From Sipunculus nudus (taxonomy: Eukaryota > Annelida > Sipuncula > Golfingiida > Sipunculidae): 64,000 nucleotides of DNA. A model generated the notes under the pieces. That model was not told the origin of the DNA. It was given only the letters and a program-made list of their open reading frames with translations, and did no database searches. Where the stretch lies: contig CM049315.1 in assembly GCA_026874595.1 (NCBI GenBank), positions 61,441,389-61,505,388 of the forward strand, given 5' to 3'. Positions 12,276-24,105 of the stretch are shown in pieces (position 1 is the first letter of the stretch; each line of letters begins with the position of its first letter). A program made the translations under genes and the position numbers.

Positions 12276-13400
12276 GAATTGAGGACCCATGGGTCTCGAC
12301 AATCAGCTGAATTTGTCTATAAGGATAATTTTTAAGATATTTTTCAGAATGACAGTCCTGTGATCTAAACCAATGACCTTGTGACCAAAAAATCTGAGAA
12401 CTTATTATCCTTGATCTTGCAGCATATAGATAATTGTAACAATCTTTAAAAAAAAAGTGGGTCAAATGACCTTGACCTCTGACCAGGTAACCTCAACACC
12501 TACAGATTTCCTCACTGAGGGCAGGTAAGCCATGTGCAAAAGATGGAAATTTTAGGATGAGAATTTTGATTTATAGTGCATCCACAATCTTTTTAAAGAT
12601 GTGGCTCCTGTGACCGTCACCTTTGATCTCTGGACCCTGAAAATCAAAATGATTCTTACTTAAGTGATGAGTCATTAATAAATTAAGTTTGAAGCAAATC
12701 TGTCTATCCAGAGCAAAATTATCATCCATAAACTAATTTGTGAATAGATGGGCCCTGTGACCTTGACCTTTGACCCTATGTCCCCAAAATCGAAAAGAAT
12801 CTTTACCTATTGGTAGGTGAGCAATATCTTGAAGATATAGGTTTGTGATGAAAAGTATGGCTTGAAATGCATACACATTCATTTTAAAGAAATGGGTCCT
12901 GTAACCTTGACCTTTGACTGTTGGACCCCAAAATCGAGAGGGTTATTACTTTAGTCGTTAGCCATATATAACTTAAGTTTGAAACCAATAAATCAAACTA
13001 AACTGGAGCTATCATCTGAAAATTAATTTGTGATCAGATGGCTCGTGACCTTGACCTTTGACCCTAAATTTATTTTTGCTCTCCTAATACTTGCAAGTCA
13101 ACTAAATGCCAAAGATGGAAAGTTTGGGATGAAAAGCTTGGCATAAAATGCAGCCATAATCTTTTTAAATAAGTGAGTCCTGTAATCTTAACCTCATGAC
13201 CCAAAAATCATACATGTTCTTGTTTTCATGGTGGGCCATATGTAAGTCAAGTTTAAAATAAATGTGTCAATCCAGCCTGGAGTTATCATCTGAAAACAAG
13301 CTGTGTGGATGATCAGATGGACAGACAGACAGACAAACAGGCAGACAGGGTGATAACTGTAGGGCATCCACTTGTGATCAATAAACATACCAGGTTTTTG
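12276..13400 (+). mobile_element. Family E element: ~146-bp cores with TGACCTTGACCTTTGACC and an (ACAG)n tail
   Basis: The 5' end is TGAGGACCCATGGGTCTCGA followed by AATCAGCTGA, the same palindrome-plus-CAGCTGA layout as family A. About six core units are spaced 143-150 bp; the motif lies at 12467, 12758, about 12902 and 13046, with degenerate copies near 12611 and 13190. The array closes with GGACAGACAGACAGACAAAC at 13319-13345 and a short 3' flank containing GTGATAACTGTAGGGCATCC. Confidence 0.7.
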
Positions 13401-13658
13401 GGACACTGGATATAATCACAGCTGAAAAAAAATGACATGATTGTTGTCATTTTATAGTAAAATAACTGACCCATGGGTCACTGTGCCCAGCTGAAGTTGA
13501 CTTTGAAGGTTAAAATCTAAATAATATCAAATGGAGATAAACTCCTAGAGGAAAAGGTAATAAAGGCCATGGCTGGTTGATTATTGGTATGTATTGATGA
13601 GTAAGAAATTGTTGCAAATAATTTTTTTGTGACCAGACCATGCATTTCCTAGTGTTAA
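13401..13658. other. Intron 3 spacer with an isolated family A-like 5' end
   Basis: At 13461-13500 there is ACTGACCCATGGGTCACTGT then GCCCAGCTGA, a solo copy of the palindrome-bearing 5' end. Nothing else was recognised. Confidence 0.4.
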
Positions 13659-14855
13659 AACTAGAATACGGGTAGTCGACAAGCGACTACGTGTATCCGC
13701 CTAAATCAGAGTGGAACGGGTGAAGTGAGGCATGGATTGAGTGGCAAGGGGAAATAGAGTGAAGTGTTGCATATTAGCATTGATGTCTGCAGCCAAATGG
13801 TGTATGTAGGTTGAGCCACCTACCACAAAATCCAGAAAGCCATCCAAGTTGTATACATATGCAAAATTTGAGGCAGGTAAGTCAAACCACTATATGTTTA
13901 TGAGTGATTTTATCCCGTGGCAGACAAACAGATGGACGCTGTGCAAAAATGGTTGAAGGTGGCGCCACCAGTTTTGCGTATGATAAAGAGCTATGTGAGA
14001 ACTATACACATGCAAAACTTTGGCCCAATCGGTCAAACGGTTCCCAAGATATGAGCTTGGATGTCTGCTGCATAAACTAGAATGCAGGTGGCGCCACCTG
14101 TGATAAAATCAAGAGAGCTGTCGGGGATGTATAAACCTGCAAAATTTTAGGCAGATATGTCAAACCACTGCCAAGATATGAGTGATTTTATCCCACGGCA
14201 GACAAACAGACGGGAGCTGTGCAAAAATGGCTGCAGGTGGCGCCACCAGTTTTGCGTATGATAAAGAGCTATGTGAGATCTATACACATGCAAAATTTTG
14301 GCCCAATCGGTCAAACGGTTCCTGAGATATGAGCTTGGATGTCTGCAGCGTAAACGTGAATGTAGGTGGCGTCACCTGTCATAAAATCAGAAAAGCTATC
14401 CAGAATGTATACGCATGTCGAATTTCAGGTGAATTAGTCAAATCACTGCAGAGATATGAGTGATTTTAACCCAAGGCAGACGAACAGATGGACACTGTGC
14501 AAACATGATTGCAGGTGGCGCCACCATTTTTTGTGTATGTTATAAAGCTCTCCAAGGGCTACATTTGTGCAAAAAAATTTTCCTGATCCGTCAAACGGTT
14601 CCCAAGATATGTGGGTTTATGTGTGGAAACAGACGCACAAACGGATGCAGAGCCCAGAGGAAAGGTCAGAGGTCAAAACAAAATCGGGGTGCAGCAGTTC
14701 ACATGTGACCCGAACATAATCCCGGATTTCGTAAAATTCCGCCCAGCGGTTACGGAGGAGTTCTCCGGACACCTACGCTGCCGCCGCCGCCGCCGCCGCG
14801 GCGTGCAGCTGAAAACATAGTATCCGCAAAACTCTGTTTTGGCGGATACAATTAC
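13659..14855 (+). mobile_element. Family D element, copy D1, apparently full length
   Basis: Begins AACTAGAATACGGGTAGTCG, with a 7-bp hairpin (GTAGTCG / CGACTAC) and then GTGTATCCGCC. Cores carry GGTGGCGCCACC at 13957, 14086, 14235, 14364 (one base changed) and 14513, an alternating 129/149-bp period. Ends at a hairpin made of GTATCCGCAAAAC and GTTTTGGCGGATAC (about 14820-14849). The 3' GGCGGATACA is the inverted complement of 5' TGTATCCGCC, so the element has subterminal inverted repeats. A (CCG)n block lies at 14779-14800. Confidence 0.8.
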
Positions 14856-15414
14856 AGCATGTGAGCAATTTGTAAACAAAAGATGTATATTATAACCAGG
14901 ATCAGTGGTAAGCTTTTTGATAAATTGTTGACAGTCCAGTAGTTATTTCAACAATATGAATTAATTAATATAAAAATTAATATATATATTAAATGATAAT
15001 GCAGAGATGATGAAAAGACAGAGCTGATCACTTTATGTTCCATTCTCCTGAGGCTAGAATATGTTTTAATAAGATCTTAATTTTTTCTAATCCAATTAAT
15101 TTTTAAATTAAATAAATTTTATACATTTGCAATAAAAACTAATGTCCCAGTGCACAGGTGCAAAGGAATCAATGGCAAAGGGTGGGTGGGTGGAGTGGTG
15201 GGATTTACAACACTTCTGCATATACATACAGGGCAAATAAAGCCTGATTTCCAATTCTAAACAATAATAATGAACAAATGTTTTACAGTAGAGCGTCATA
15301 TTTCTGAATGCCAAATTTCATTTTTCCGAAAAATTATATATCATGTTTGTGTAAATGATGCTGGTCAGGTTCAAATTTTTTCCTACTAGTGAGGAAGGAA
15401 AAAAGTAATTAGGT
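14856..15414. other. AT-rich intron 3 sequence with an A-long-like fragment
   Basis: 15110-15300 resembles the 5' parts of the A-long copies at 1-250 and 38560-38830 (CAATAAA..., GGGATTTACAACACTTCTGC). The remainder is AT-rich with no feature. Confidence 0.45.
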
Positions 15415-16305
15415 TATGACAAGAATTATTGTAGGGATTATTCTTGTAAAATATTTAACAAACTGGCTTCAGTGGCATCAGTCGAAAAAACGTTTCGCAG
15501 GTTTATAACTCATATAGGAAGATACAGCAAACTGGCTAAGTTCAGCTTCCTGTAACTCAGCCAAAAAGCACTGAGCCAAAACCATTTGAACAAACTTAAA
15601 TTATCAACATCTGAGGATAACTTATGTGTGAGATTTAAGAATTTGACCCAGTGGTTTTTGAGAAGAAGATCTTTGTAGCCACTGAGCTAAAATGGGCTGT
15701 TATGGCATATGACTAAATTCAGCTTCCCATAACTTAGCCAAAAGTCACTGAAAAGAGACCATTTGAACAAACTTCAGAAAGCACAACCCTTGGATCATTT
15801 CTGTGCGATTTTAAACATTTTGGCCATATGGTTTCAGAGAAGTGGTTTTTGTAGCCCTCAGTGCACTGATGACCCTGTACAAAAAAGGCCAATACAGGTG
15901 GCGCCACCAATACCTCAATTTCAGATATGACTTATGTGACCAACATTGGCATAATATATGGTGATGATAGCTCCAGCCATTTCTGAGATTTAAATTTTAA
16001 TATGCTTTTTTTGCACAGTTAACAAAGTTCAACCTACTGTGACTCGGCCAAAAATCTCCGAACTGGAACCATTCGAACAAACTTGAGAAAGATTGTTCCA
16101 GGGATCATTTCTGTGAAATATTGGACAATTTGGCTGGACAGTTTCGGAGAAGAAGATTTTTAAAGCTTTTTTAGCTTTTTCCCTATAAAATCTAAGAAAA
16201 TGCAGTTAGAAAAAAAAAACAAAATTCGATATAGTTTTTTGGATGACTGATTATTTGCAAAAAATTTGGTGATGCTAGCTCCTGCCATTTTTGAGATAGC
16301 TTTGA
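15415..16305 (+). mobile_element. Family C element, copy C1
   Basis: Tandem related blocks start near 15541, 15719 and 16026 with TTCAGCTTCCTGTAACTCAG-like sequence, each followed by CATTTGAACAAACTT and TTTCAGAGAAGAAG. A GGTGGCGCCACC palindrome is at 15897. Its last part (GATGCTAGCTCCTGCC, TTTGAGATAGC) runs directly into family B, so the usual 3' end is missing. Confidence 0.7.
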
Positions 16306-17455
16306 GATAGCCCTTACAGGTACCAATCATCCCTGTAAATTTGGGAAGGCTGCAGGAGGTTGTTGTTAAGTTATCACGCATGAAAGATAATCAGCAATTG
16401 GACAGTAGCAATAATGAAATTCCAACAGGTCTGTAATTCAAAAGGTCTGGAGCCCTAACAGGTACCAACCTGTAAATTTGGGAAAGCTGCAGGAGGTTGT
16501 TGTTGAGTTATCGCACATGAAAGAAAACTAGCAGTTGGGCTGTGGCGGCCATATTTGAATTCTGACAAGACTGTAATTCAATAGGTTTGGAGCCCTCATA
16601 GGTACCAAACATCCCTGTGAATTTTGGAAAGCTGCAGTATGTTGTTGTTGAGTTAATGTGTGGGAAAGAAAAATCAGCGATTGGGCTGTCGCGGCCATTT
16701 TGAAATTTTGACAAGTCTGTAATTCGATAGGTCTGGAGCCCTCATAGGTACCAATCACCCCTGTGAGTTTGGGAAAGCTGCAGTATGTTGTTGTTGAGTA
16801 ATTGCGTGCAAAAGAAAATCAGCAATTGGGCTGTGGCAGCCATATTTGAATTTTGACAAGTCTGTAATTCTACAGATTTGGAGACAACACAGGTACAAAT
16901 CATCCCTGTGAATTTGGGAAAGCTGAAGTATGTTTTTGTTGAGTTATCGCTTGCGAAAGAATTGGCATATTTGAATTCCGACAAGTCTGTAATTCGATAG
17001 GTCTGGAGCCCTCATAGGTACCAATCATCCCTGTGAATTTGGGAAAGCTGCAGTATATTGTTGTTGAGTTATAGCGTGCAAAAGAAAATCAGCGATTGGG
17101 CTGTGGCGGCCATATTTGCATTCCGACAAGTCTGTAATTCGATAGGTCTGGAGCCAACATAGGTACGAATCATCCCTTTGAATTTGGGAAGTCTGCAATA
17201 TGTTGTTGTTGAGTTATCGCGTGCAAAAGAAAATCAGCGATTGGGCTGTGGCGGCCATATTTGAATTCTGACAAGTCTGTAATTTGATAGGTCTGGAGCC
17301 CTTATCGGTACCAATCATCCCTGTGAATTTGGGAAAGCTGCAGTATGTTGTTTTTGAGTTATCTTGTGCGAAAGAAGGTGTCACTGACGGATGGACGGAA
17401 GGACGGACTGACACAGTGATCACTATAGGGCACCGCTTGTCAAGCGGGGCCCTAA
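16306..17455 (+). mobile_element. Family B element: eight ~145-bp cores, ACGG microsatellite, hairpin 3' end
   Basis: The GGTACCAATCATCCCTGTGA block recurs with GTAC at 16320, 16462, 16602, 16748, 16893, 17018, 17163 and 17308; the intervals are about 145 bp apart from one 125-bp unit. Each unit also carries GTTGTTGTTGAGTTATCGC and GGGCTGTGGCGGCCATATTT. The array ends in GACGGATGGACGGAAGGACG (17385-17404) and a 3' flank with a CCGCTTGTCAAGCGG hairpin and GGGGCCCTAATAATAAA. Confidence 0.82.
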
Positions 17456-17936
17456 TAATAAATTCAAACAGAAACAAGCATTGTAATGTTCTTTATTGAG
17501 TATATATTACCACCATACGGACAGGATCATCAATAATCATGCAGCCAGTTCGACTAACATAATAATGCTGATAGCCGTAAATTATCCTTGGTGACCCTTT
17601 AGATGCTGAAAAAACTTGTACCCGTGTATAAGATGGCCCCCCTTCTTTGCTAAATATTTCTAGGATAAAATTTATTGTCCTGTACATGAGTAAATATGGT
17701 AACATTATCCCGAATTTCGGATTGTAAGTCCAATGTTTTCAAAACAAGCCTTGTTTAAGGACAGCCGGACCAATGACAGTAAAAGGACCATCGTTATAGC
17801 TCAGATGACTTATAGCCAGTTGAGCTAAACGTACCATCAGTATGTTATCTCCTGGTTTTACTGGCTATCTCTATGGGTCCAGTTTTCAAAGCCATATTTC
17901 ACTGTTCAGCGTATATAATTAATTTTCAGGTAGCTT
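17456..17936 (+). repeat. Spacer and a solo family A-type 3' end
   Basis: 17695-17831 resembles the last ~135 bp of A-long elements and ends in a slightly decayed hairpin (AGCTCAGATGACTTATAGCC then AGTTGAGCTAAA). The rest of the stretch holds nothing recognised. Confidence 0.55.
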
Positions 17937-18434
17937 ACCTGGAAGTTTAAAGGGACATAATCAGGAGCAATTTTATGCCTATTCTTTCACACTATCATTT
18001 CAGTCTTGCTTTATACAAAAGTTTCCTAGCAAAACCATTCCGGCACACAGTCTCAGTACCTCAATGCAGCTGTTTTACTCCTTGTTATGGCTCTGCGTGT
18101 TGGTAAACACAGTCCATGTGTCTGTTTACCATAATAAGGCTTGGTGACCAGAGGTCTGATTGTGAGCCGCAACATGCCGTGTTTCCACCAGCAGGTACAT
18201 GTATTACATTTTCTGGGCCAAGTCAGTCAGGGCATGTCCTGATTGACAAGTGTGTAGTGGCTACGAGATGCACATGGCCCCACGCGCTATGTTTATGTTG
18301 ACACCTGTGATCGTGCCCAGTCCACTGTTTTTAACACTCGTTTACAGGAGTAAGCAAACAGTTTCATGGCAATATTTTTGCAGGTACAGATTTATTTCAA
18401 AGGGAAGAAGCTATTTTTTGTGTTAATTCAACAT
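17937..18434 (+). repeat. Family F dispersed repeat, copy F1
   Basis: About 500 bp repeated at 29445-29942 (TATGCCTATTCTTTCACACT, CACACAGTCTCAGTACCT, CCAAGTCAGTCAGGGCAT, TTTATTTCAAAGGGAAGAAG). Both copies share an aligned + strand frame containing CITFxGPSQSGH, but frames diverge outside it and I recognise no protein. Confidence 0.7.
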
Positions 18435-18739
18435 GCTTTTCCTTAACTACTCTTCCAATCAGACCAAGTCTCTTCACCTTATAAAAATATTCATCTTCTC
18501 ATTAACAGAAACACAGTTATGAAAATAAAGTAAAAGAATCTAGCGTACAGCAACAATTCAGTCACACTGTTTTGAAGGAACGCTGTCAAAGAAACATGAA
18601 AGCAGTTCAGTTGCTTTATAATGTCTGAAGGAATTCTAAGTCATCAATGCTCCAACCATGTTTAACAAGGTATGTTTCTGATCAGTCATCAATATGCACA
18701 AAACACACAGAACAAAATAACATTAAACCGTTTACTTAC

Positions 18740-18835
18740 CACTGGTTCTGAAGCACATCTGAAGACATAACACAAGAAATTGTCTGATTTTGGCTCCCGG
18801 GAAATAAATCCAAAATGCTCTGGTGCTTTAATACC
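18740..18835 (-). CDS. TBC1D1/TBC1D4: TBC1D1/4-like RabGAP, coding exon 3 (core of PTB2)
   Basis: A 96-base exon of exactly 32 codons, residues 384-415, phase 0 at both ends. The acceptor is CTTTCAG (AG at 18836-18837) and the donor a perfect GTAAGT (18734-18739). Its translation begins GIKAPEHFGFISREPKSDNF and ends LCYVFRCASEPV. This follows the human segment GIRHVDHFGFICRESSGGGG...CYVFQCTNEAL, the last beta strands of PTB2. It is too short to stand out as an open reading frame; I found it by looking for the continuation of exon 2. Exon 2 ends in FCSQ and exon 3 starts in G-I, reproducing the family's FCSQGI junction without gap or frame change, which makes a missed exon between them unlikely. 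Confidence 0.92.
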
Positions 18836-19366
18836 CTGAAAGCACAAGCAGATATGTATACATATGGAAATGTTGATATTATTTCAGTTAAGTTTTATAA
18901 CCTAATTTAATATCTGTTAAATATGTTAAATATGTTAAATATGCAAAGACTGTCATCGTTCCTTAGTTATTCAACCTCTATAACATAATTCTTACATATT
19001 AAAAAAAATATATTTACAAGGTAAATGTATGCAAGTCTCCAATTTACTTACAAGCCAGAAAAACTGTCATGCATAAGGTTTAACACATTTCAAATTGGAC
19101 AAAGATTAAGTTGTGCAATGAAAGGCAACAGTATTCTTATATTCCATTAATTTTATATGTCAGGCGTCTGTCCTACTAATGTGAATCATTGTATCGATCA
19201 ATTAATTTTTCCAACTATAGCTCTGAGACTTTTTAGAATTTTTACATTTAATTTACCCAAAAGTGTAAAACATTATTCAGTATTATGCCAACTGACAGTC
19301 TGAATCTGGATTTGGGCTGGACTAGATCAGAGAGATTAGTCAAGAGTGGGGTCTACACACTTTATT
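18836..19366. other. Intron 2 sequence next to exon 3, no feature seen
   Basis: AT-rich, with a short (TAAATATGT)n slip near 18905-18945. No repeat family or coding signal. Confidence 0.4.
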
Positions 19367-19610
19367 CAAGAGTATCACCATAGTTCCCAATACCAAACAG
19401 CAAGAGTACCATCATGGTTCTCAATACCAAAACAGAAAGAGTATCATCATAATTCTCAATACCAAAACAGCAAGAGTATCATCATAATTCTCAATACCAA
19501 AACAGCAAGAGTATCATCATAATTCTCAATACCAAAACAGCAAGAGTATCATCATAATTCTCAATACCAAAACAGCAAGAGTATCATCATAATTCTCAAT
19601 ACCAAAACAG
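19367..19610. repeat. 35-bp minisatellite, seven units
   Basis: Units begin CAAGAGTATCATCATAATTC and end TCAATACCAAAACAG. The first is 34 bp and six are 35 bp (244 bp in total). The last four or five are identical or nearly so while the first two differ by several bases, suggesting recent expansion from one end. Confidence 0.93.
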
Positions 19611-20259
19611 CAAGATGGAAACATCTTAAGATGGAAAGAAAAATGTCAATCGGATGATATCTGTAGGGATATCCTGAACTCTTTTTTTCTGTTCTGCATG
19701 GCTTCACTATATCTGTACCCTTCCCTCAGAGGGTTATAGATTTTTACGAGGCCATATTGACACATGTACTGGATGTTCTGGTTAGCTGATGGACATGGTT
19801 CTTGGGGGGTTGTTGGATCATGTTTCTCATAAAAGTGCTATGTATGGGAGTTTAATTTATATTGCAGGTATTTGTTTAGTCATGGCATTGTTATATGTGA
19901 GTTATAAGGGAACTGTATGTTTGTTATATGTCAGTTATAAGGGAGTTGCACTTGAAGCCATTCTGTATATTTCAGTTATATACAGGACTTGTATGGGAGA
20001 TGTAAAGGAGCTGCACATGAAGGAGCTCAATTATATGTCAATTATAAGTTAATATAATTTTAGGCTTATTTTTCTATAAGATAGGACTTAGATATTTTCC
20101 AAGGGATTACAAATGCAGCAGATACTCCAAACTCTTTCATGGTTTTCAAACTAAATTAATTTTAATTGAGTATAAACTGAAGAAGTATTGAAATATGTGT
20201 ATCAAAATAACCAGCCTGATCAGACTTTGGTGAATATTAGAAGATTTGTACTAATAATT
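19611..20259. other. Intron 2 sequence with imperfect short repeats
   Basis: A loose repeat of TTATATGTGAGTTATAAGGG lies in 19888-20050. The 87-codon frame across it is a by-product of this repeat. Confidence 0.4.
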
Positions 20260-23200
20260 AACAAGGGACCCATGGGTCACTGCGCTCAGCTGATCGTGAT
20301 TGGACCATAAATGTTTCTCCACTGTGATACTATATCGAGTCGATAAAGCTTATGAATATCATGGACATGTTGGGCTATTATAAAGGAATGTAATGTAATA
20401 TATGAGTAAATGATAAATGAAATAACCTGACTGATGGATTAATAGAGTCATATATGGTGGTTTATTTTTTATTTATTAAAGAGGTGTAGAAAATTGTGAT
20501 ATATTTGAGCAAATATGAATGCAATGACAGCAGGAATAAGCAGTAGTAGAATGATGATAAGGCTATTTGTTGATGGATCTAAAGTGTATGGTAGTCTGCA
20601 AGCTTTCAATTTGACAGATATGATGTTATGATTAACTATGCTGATGAAGTGATATATGAATTTGTGACTGTATGACACAATATCTCTTTAGTCTTGACAA
20701 GGTACATTATTGTGATGCCCACTATGTCTACATATTACACAATATTGACATAATTTCTGGCATGTACATAGGTACCCAGGACAAATAGTTATACAAAATA
20801 TTAAAGTATGAATATATCTATTTCATCTTGTTCTTGCTTACTGAGGCTGACTTTGGGATGGGGTTCGGAGAAGGGAAAAGTGAGGGCAGCACGAAGGTGG
20901 ATGTAGAAATATTCTATTGTAATGTTTTTCATTTATATAAGAATATGAAAAGCTAAGAGGAAAGGGGCCCTCCTACTTGGTTATAGTAAAGTTCTAAATA
21001 TATGATTGCAAACTAATACTCTGACAAGACTGTCATGAAGAAAAACAGTAAAAGTTTTGAGATACTGTAATGTATGAAAATTTACAGATGGAAAATTTAC
21101 AGATGGACAGGCAAGTGGACAGAATGGACTAATACCTTTATTTCACTTTCAAGGTAATAATGCATTTAAGTTTATATATAAGCCTATTTTTTTTAAAGCA
21201 TATCCACTTTTTCCATTAAGAAGTTTTTATCTGAATCATTTTTTTTATTTACAGGTTTTATAAATTTTAAATGAAAAAACCTGAAAATATAAGTTAAAAT
21301 ATTAGAATTGTTGCAAAAGTTGCAATCATTATATATACAGAGTAAAAAACTGAAACTATAAGTTAAAATATTAGAATTGTTGCAAAAGTTGCAATCATCA
21401 TATATCCAGAGTGTAGCTCATATTGGGTCATATTATGCATACACATATATTTTATTATTTTTAAATCATAAATGTTTAAACTGAATTTAAAAGAAAATAA
21501 TGCCACATTATGGCATCTACAAGAATATTCCTTGAATCACTATTAAAAAGTTTTGCACATTGGAGTTTTCAGTACCTGCTTAATTTTATTCACCAAAATA
21601 AAATAAAATATTCAGTAAATTTGATAAAATAAAACATCTTTTCAAATAAAGTATACATACTGTTGGTTGAATGAGAAACAAACAATATCATTGTGCTATT
21701 AATTACTATCCAAGTTTTAATTAATTACTGAAATTAATAGTCAATTTCACACCTGGTGAAGTTTTTACTCCTCTGAAGTAAGGAATTACTTATCTCATGA
21801 ACATCCACACTTTCATAGCAATACACCACTTTGTGGACACAATTAAATGTACACTTTAATCATTGTAACCCTGGTGGTACAATACAAAATCTAAAATGTA
21901 GCATAGCCTAGAATAAGAATGAATCACATACAGAAAATAATAACATTCATCTAGTTAATGCACCATCTGGGGGGGGGGGGGGGGGAGGGAGTGCAGAGCA
22001 GAGGGGAAGCCTGCTGGTAGTGGCCAAGCTGACCCAAGGCAAGCTGCCTGGGGTGGGTTACATAATGCAAGTGAAGGCTGTACTACTAGGTGGGCTAGAT
22101 GTAAACAACACTTGACATGGTGTATGAAAACATGAATAAAAGCTATTCTTTCCAATCAATTTCTTTGAAATTTCAGATTTTAAAAGATTAAATCCTTATG
22201 TATATATGCTGTGAAAATTAAATCAACAGTGCCAAAGTTGGACAAAATTTAAGGTATTGATTTTTTATTTATGCTAATAACTTGAAAAATTTGCAAAATT
22301 CAGATCTAATTTTGGGTAAACAATTGAATCTTGATTAAATAAAGTTATATTCCTGAAAAAAAGTCTCTGGGTTCAGCAATTCTAATGTGAGTAAATATAT
22401 TTCCTGATTTTTTAACAAATTGCATTATGTTTTTGGCCCATAACTTCAAAATAATACCCAATACTAACCTAATTTTTGGTATGTTCATAGAAAATGTATT
22501 AAAGAATGTGAATCCTAAATACGATCAAAAACAGATCAGTGGTTTTGATATTAGGCAGCCCTGAAGTGTAACAATGGCTTTTTTTTATCGAAAACGGAGT
22601 TTTTTTTCCCTGAATATCTCGAAGTCCTGAACAAAGTCCTAATGACCCAATTTTCGGTATGGTAGGAGATTTTGGGGACATCTAAAATTATGTCAACAGC
22701 CTGGGGAGCATAGAGATGTGCACTGAATGACCTACAGTCATCAAAGTGGACTGCTTGACAATGTAAGGGAATACAACAAGAGCCTCCAAAAAAATTCAAT
22801 AACTAGCCTAATTTTGCAGCTTTTATTTTCAAATTTCAGATTTTAACAGATTAAATCCTTATGTATACATGGTGTGAAAATTAAATCCACAGTACTTACA
22901 GGAAAAAAACGTGCCGTGGCCAAAGTTGGGCAAAATTTAAGGTACCAATTTTATATTTTTGCCAATATACAAAAAAATTTAACAAATTTTGATCTAATTT
23001 TTGGTATACAATTAAATTTTGATTAATATAAGTTGTATTACTGGAAAAAAGTCCCTACCTTTGACACTTTTGGTCTTAGGTGACCAAATATCTTCCTGAT
23101 TTTTTTACAAAGTCCATTATGTTTGGGCCCATAACTTTTTTAAATTATATAATACTGACTTAATATCTGGCATGTACATAGGAACTATATAGAGGAATAT

Positions 23201-23545
23201 TTATGGTAAATATGAAGAAAACCAGATGAGTGGTTTTGATTTTAGGCAGTCCTGAAGTGTGAAAATAGATTTTTAATAAAAAATTGAGGTTTTTCCTTAA
23301 TATCTCAGGGGAACGAAGTCCTATTGACCCAATTTTTGGCATGGTATGAGATTATGGGGACATCTAACTGTATGCGGAAATTCAGATTCGTAGGTCCAAC
23401 GGTGTCGAAACGTGCCAGTCTTACGGACGGACATCCAGACGGACAGACAGACGGACGGACGGACGGACGGACAGACAGACGGACGGACGACAGACAATGG
23501 ACCATGACTAAAGCTCAGATGACTTATAGTCAGCTGAGCTAAAAA
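20260..23545 (+). mobile_element. Family A-long element, copy L2, 5' to 3' complete (about 3.3 kb)
   Basis: The 5' end is AACAAGGGACCCATGGGTCA then GCGCTCAGCTGATCG. The body includes a 69-bp tandem duplication (21281-21414), a G17 run (21969-21985) and two copies of the ~620-bp core (22200-22680 and 22800-23400). The 3' end has GGACGGACGGACGGACGGAC at about 23453 and the hairpin plus A tail (23513-23545). Confidence 0.75.
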
Positions 23546-23639
23546 TTTTATTCTGCTACTTTTTGCATCTGAATTATACCTTAAGTGGTGTAAACATATA
23601 ACACTTGTAATCATGCATAAACTCAAAACACAATTTAAA

Positions 23640-24105
23640 AACAAGGGACCCATGGGTTGCGGCGCTCAGCTGATTACGGCGGGCTGTAATTGCATCACCA
23701 TTGTGGTACTATATTGAATCAATAAAATTATGAGCATCATGGATATGGTGGGCTATGATTAAGGATTATAGTGTAATATATGTCTGAAAGATATATAGAA
23801 TAACCTGACTGAAGGATTCATATGGGGTAAGATGCAGAGTATTATTGACTGATTATGGAGGGGTATAACATAGTGATAAATTTGAACAAATATGAGGGCA
23901 ATGACAGCAAATTGGAACAATAAATTTATGGCATTTATTTCAAACATTTATGCTTATTAGTAATATGGATACAAAATTCAAACCAGATGAAAATATCCCA
24001 CAAATAAGAAGTAATAGGAGTTTACTATAATTTTGGAAAACTTTAGCATATTCAAAATGTACTTATTTCTTTTGTTCTTTTTTTTTTCAAAATATATTAG
24101 CATTT
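23640..24105 (+). mobile_element. Family A-long 5' fragment, copy L3
   Basis: The 5' end AACAAGGGACCCATGGGTTG then GCGCTCAGCTGATTA is followed by about 300 bp collinear with 20300-20660 (TATTGAATCAATAAA, ATGGTGGGCTAT, GAATAACCTGACTGA). It starts less than 100 bp after the end of L2, in the same orientation. Confidence 0.65.
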
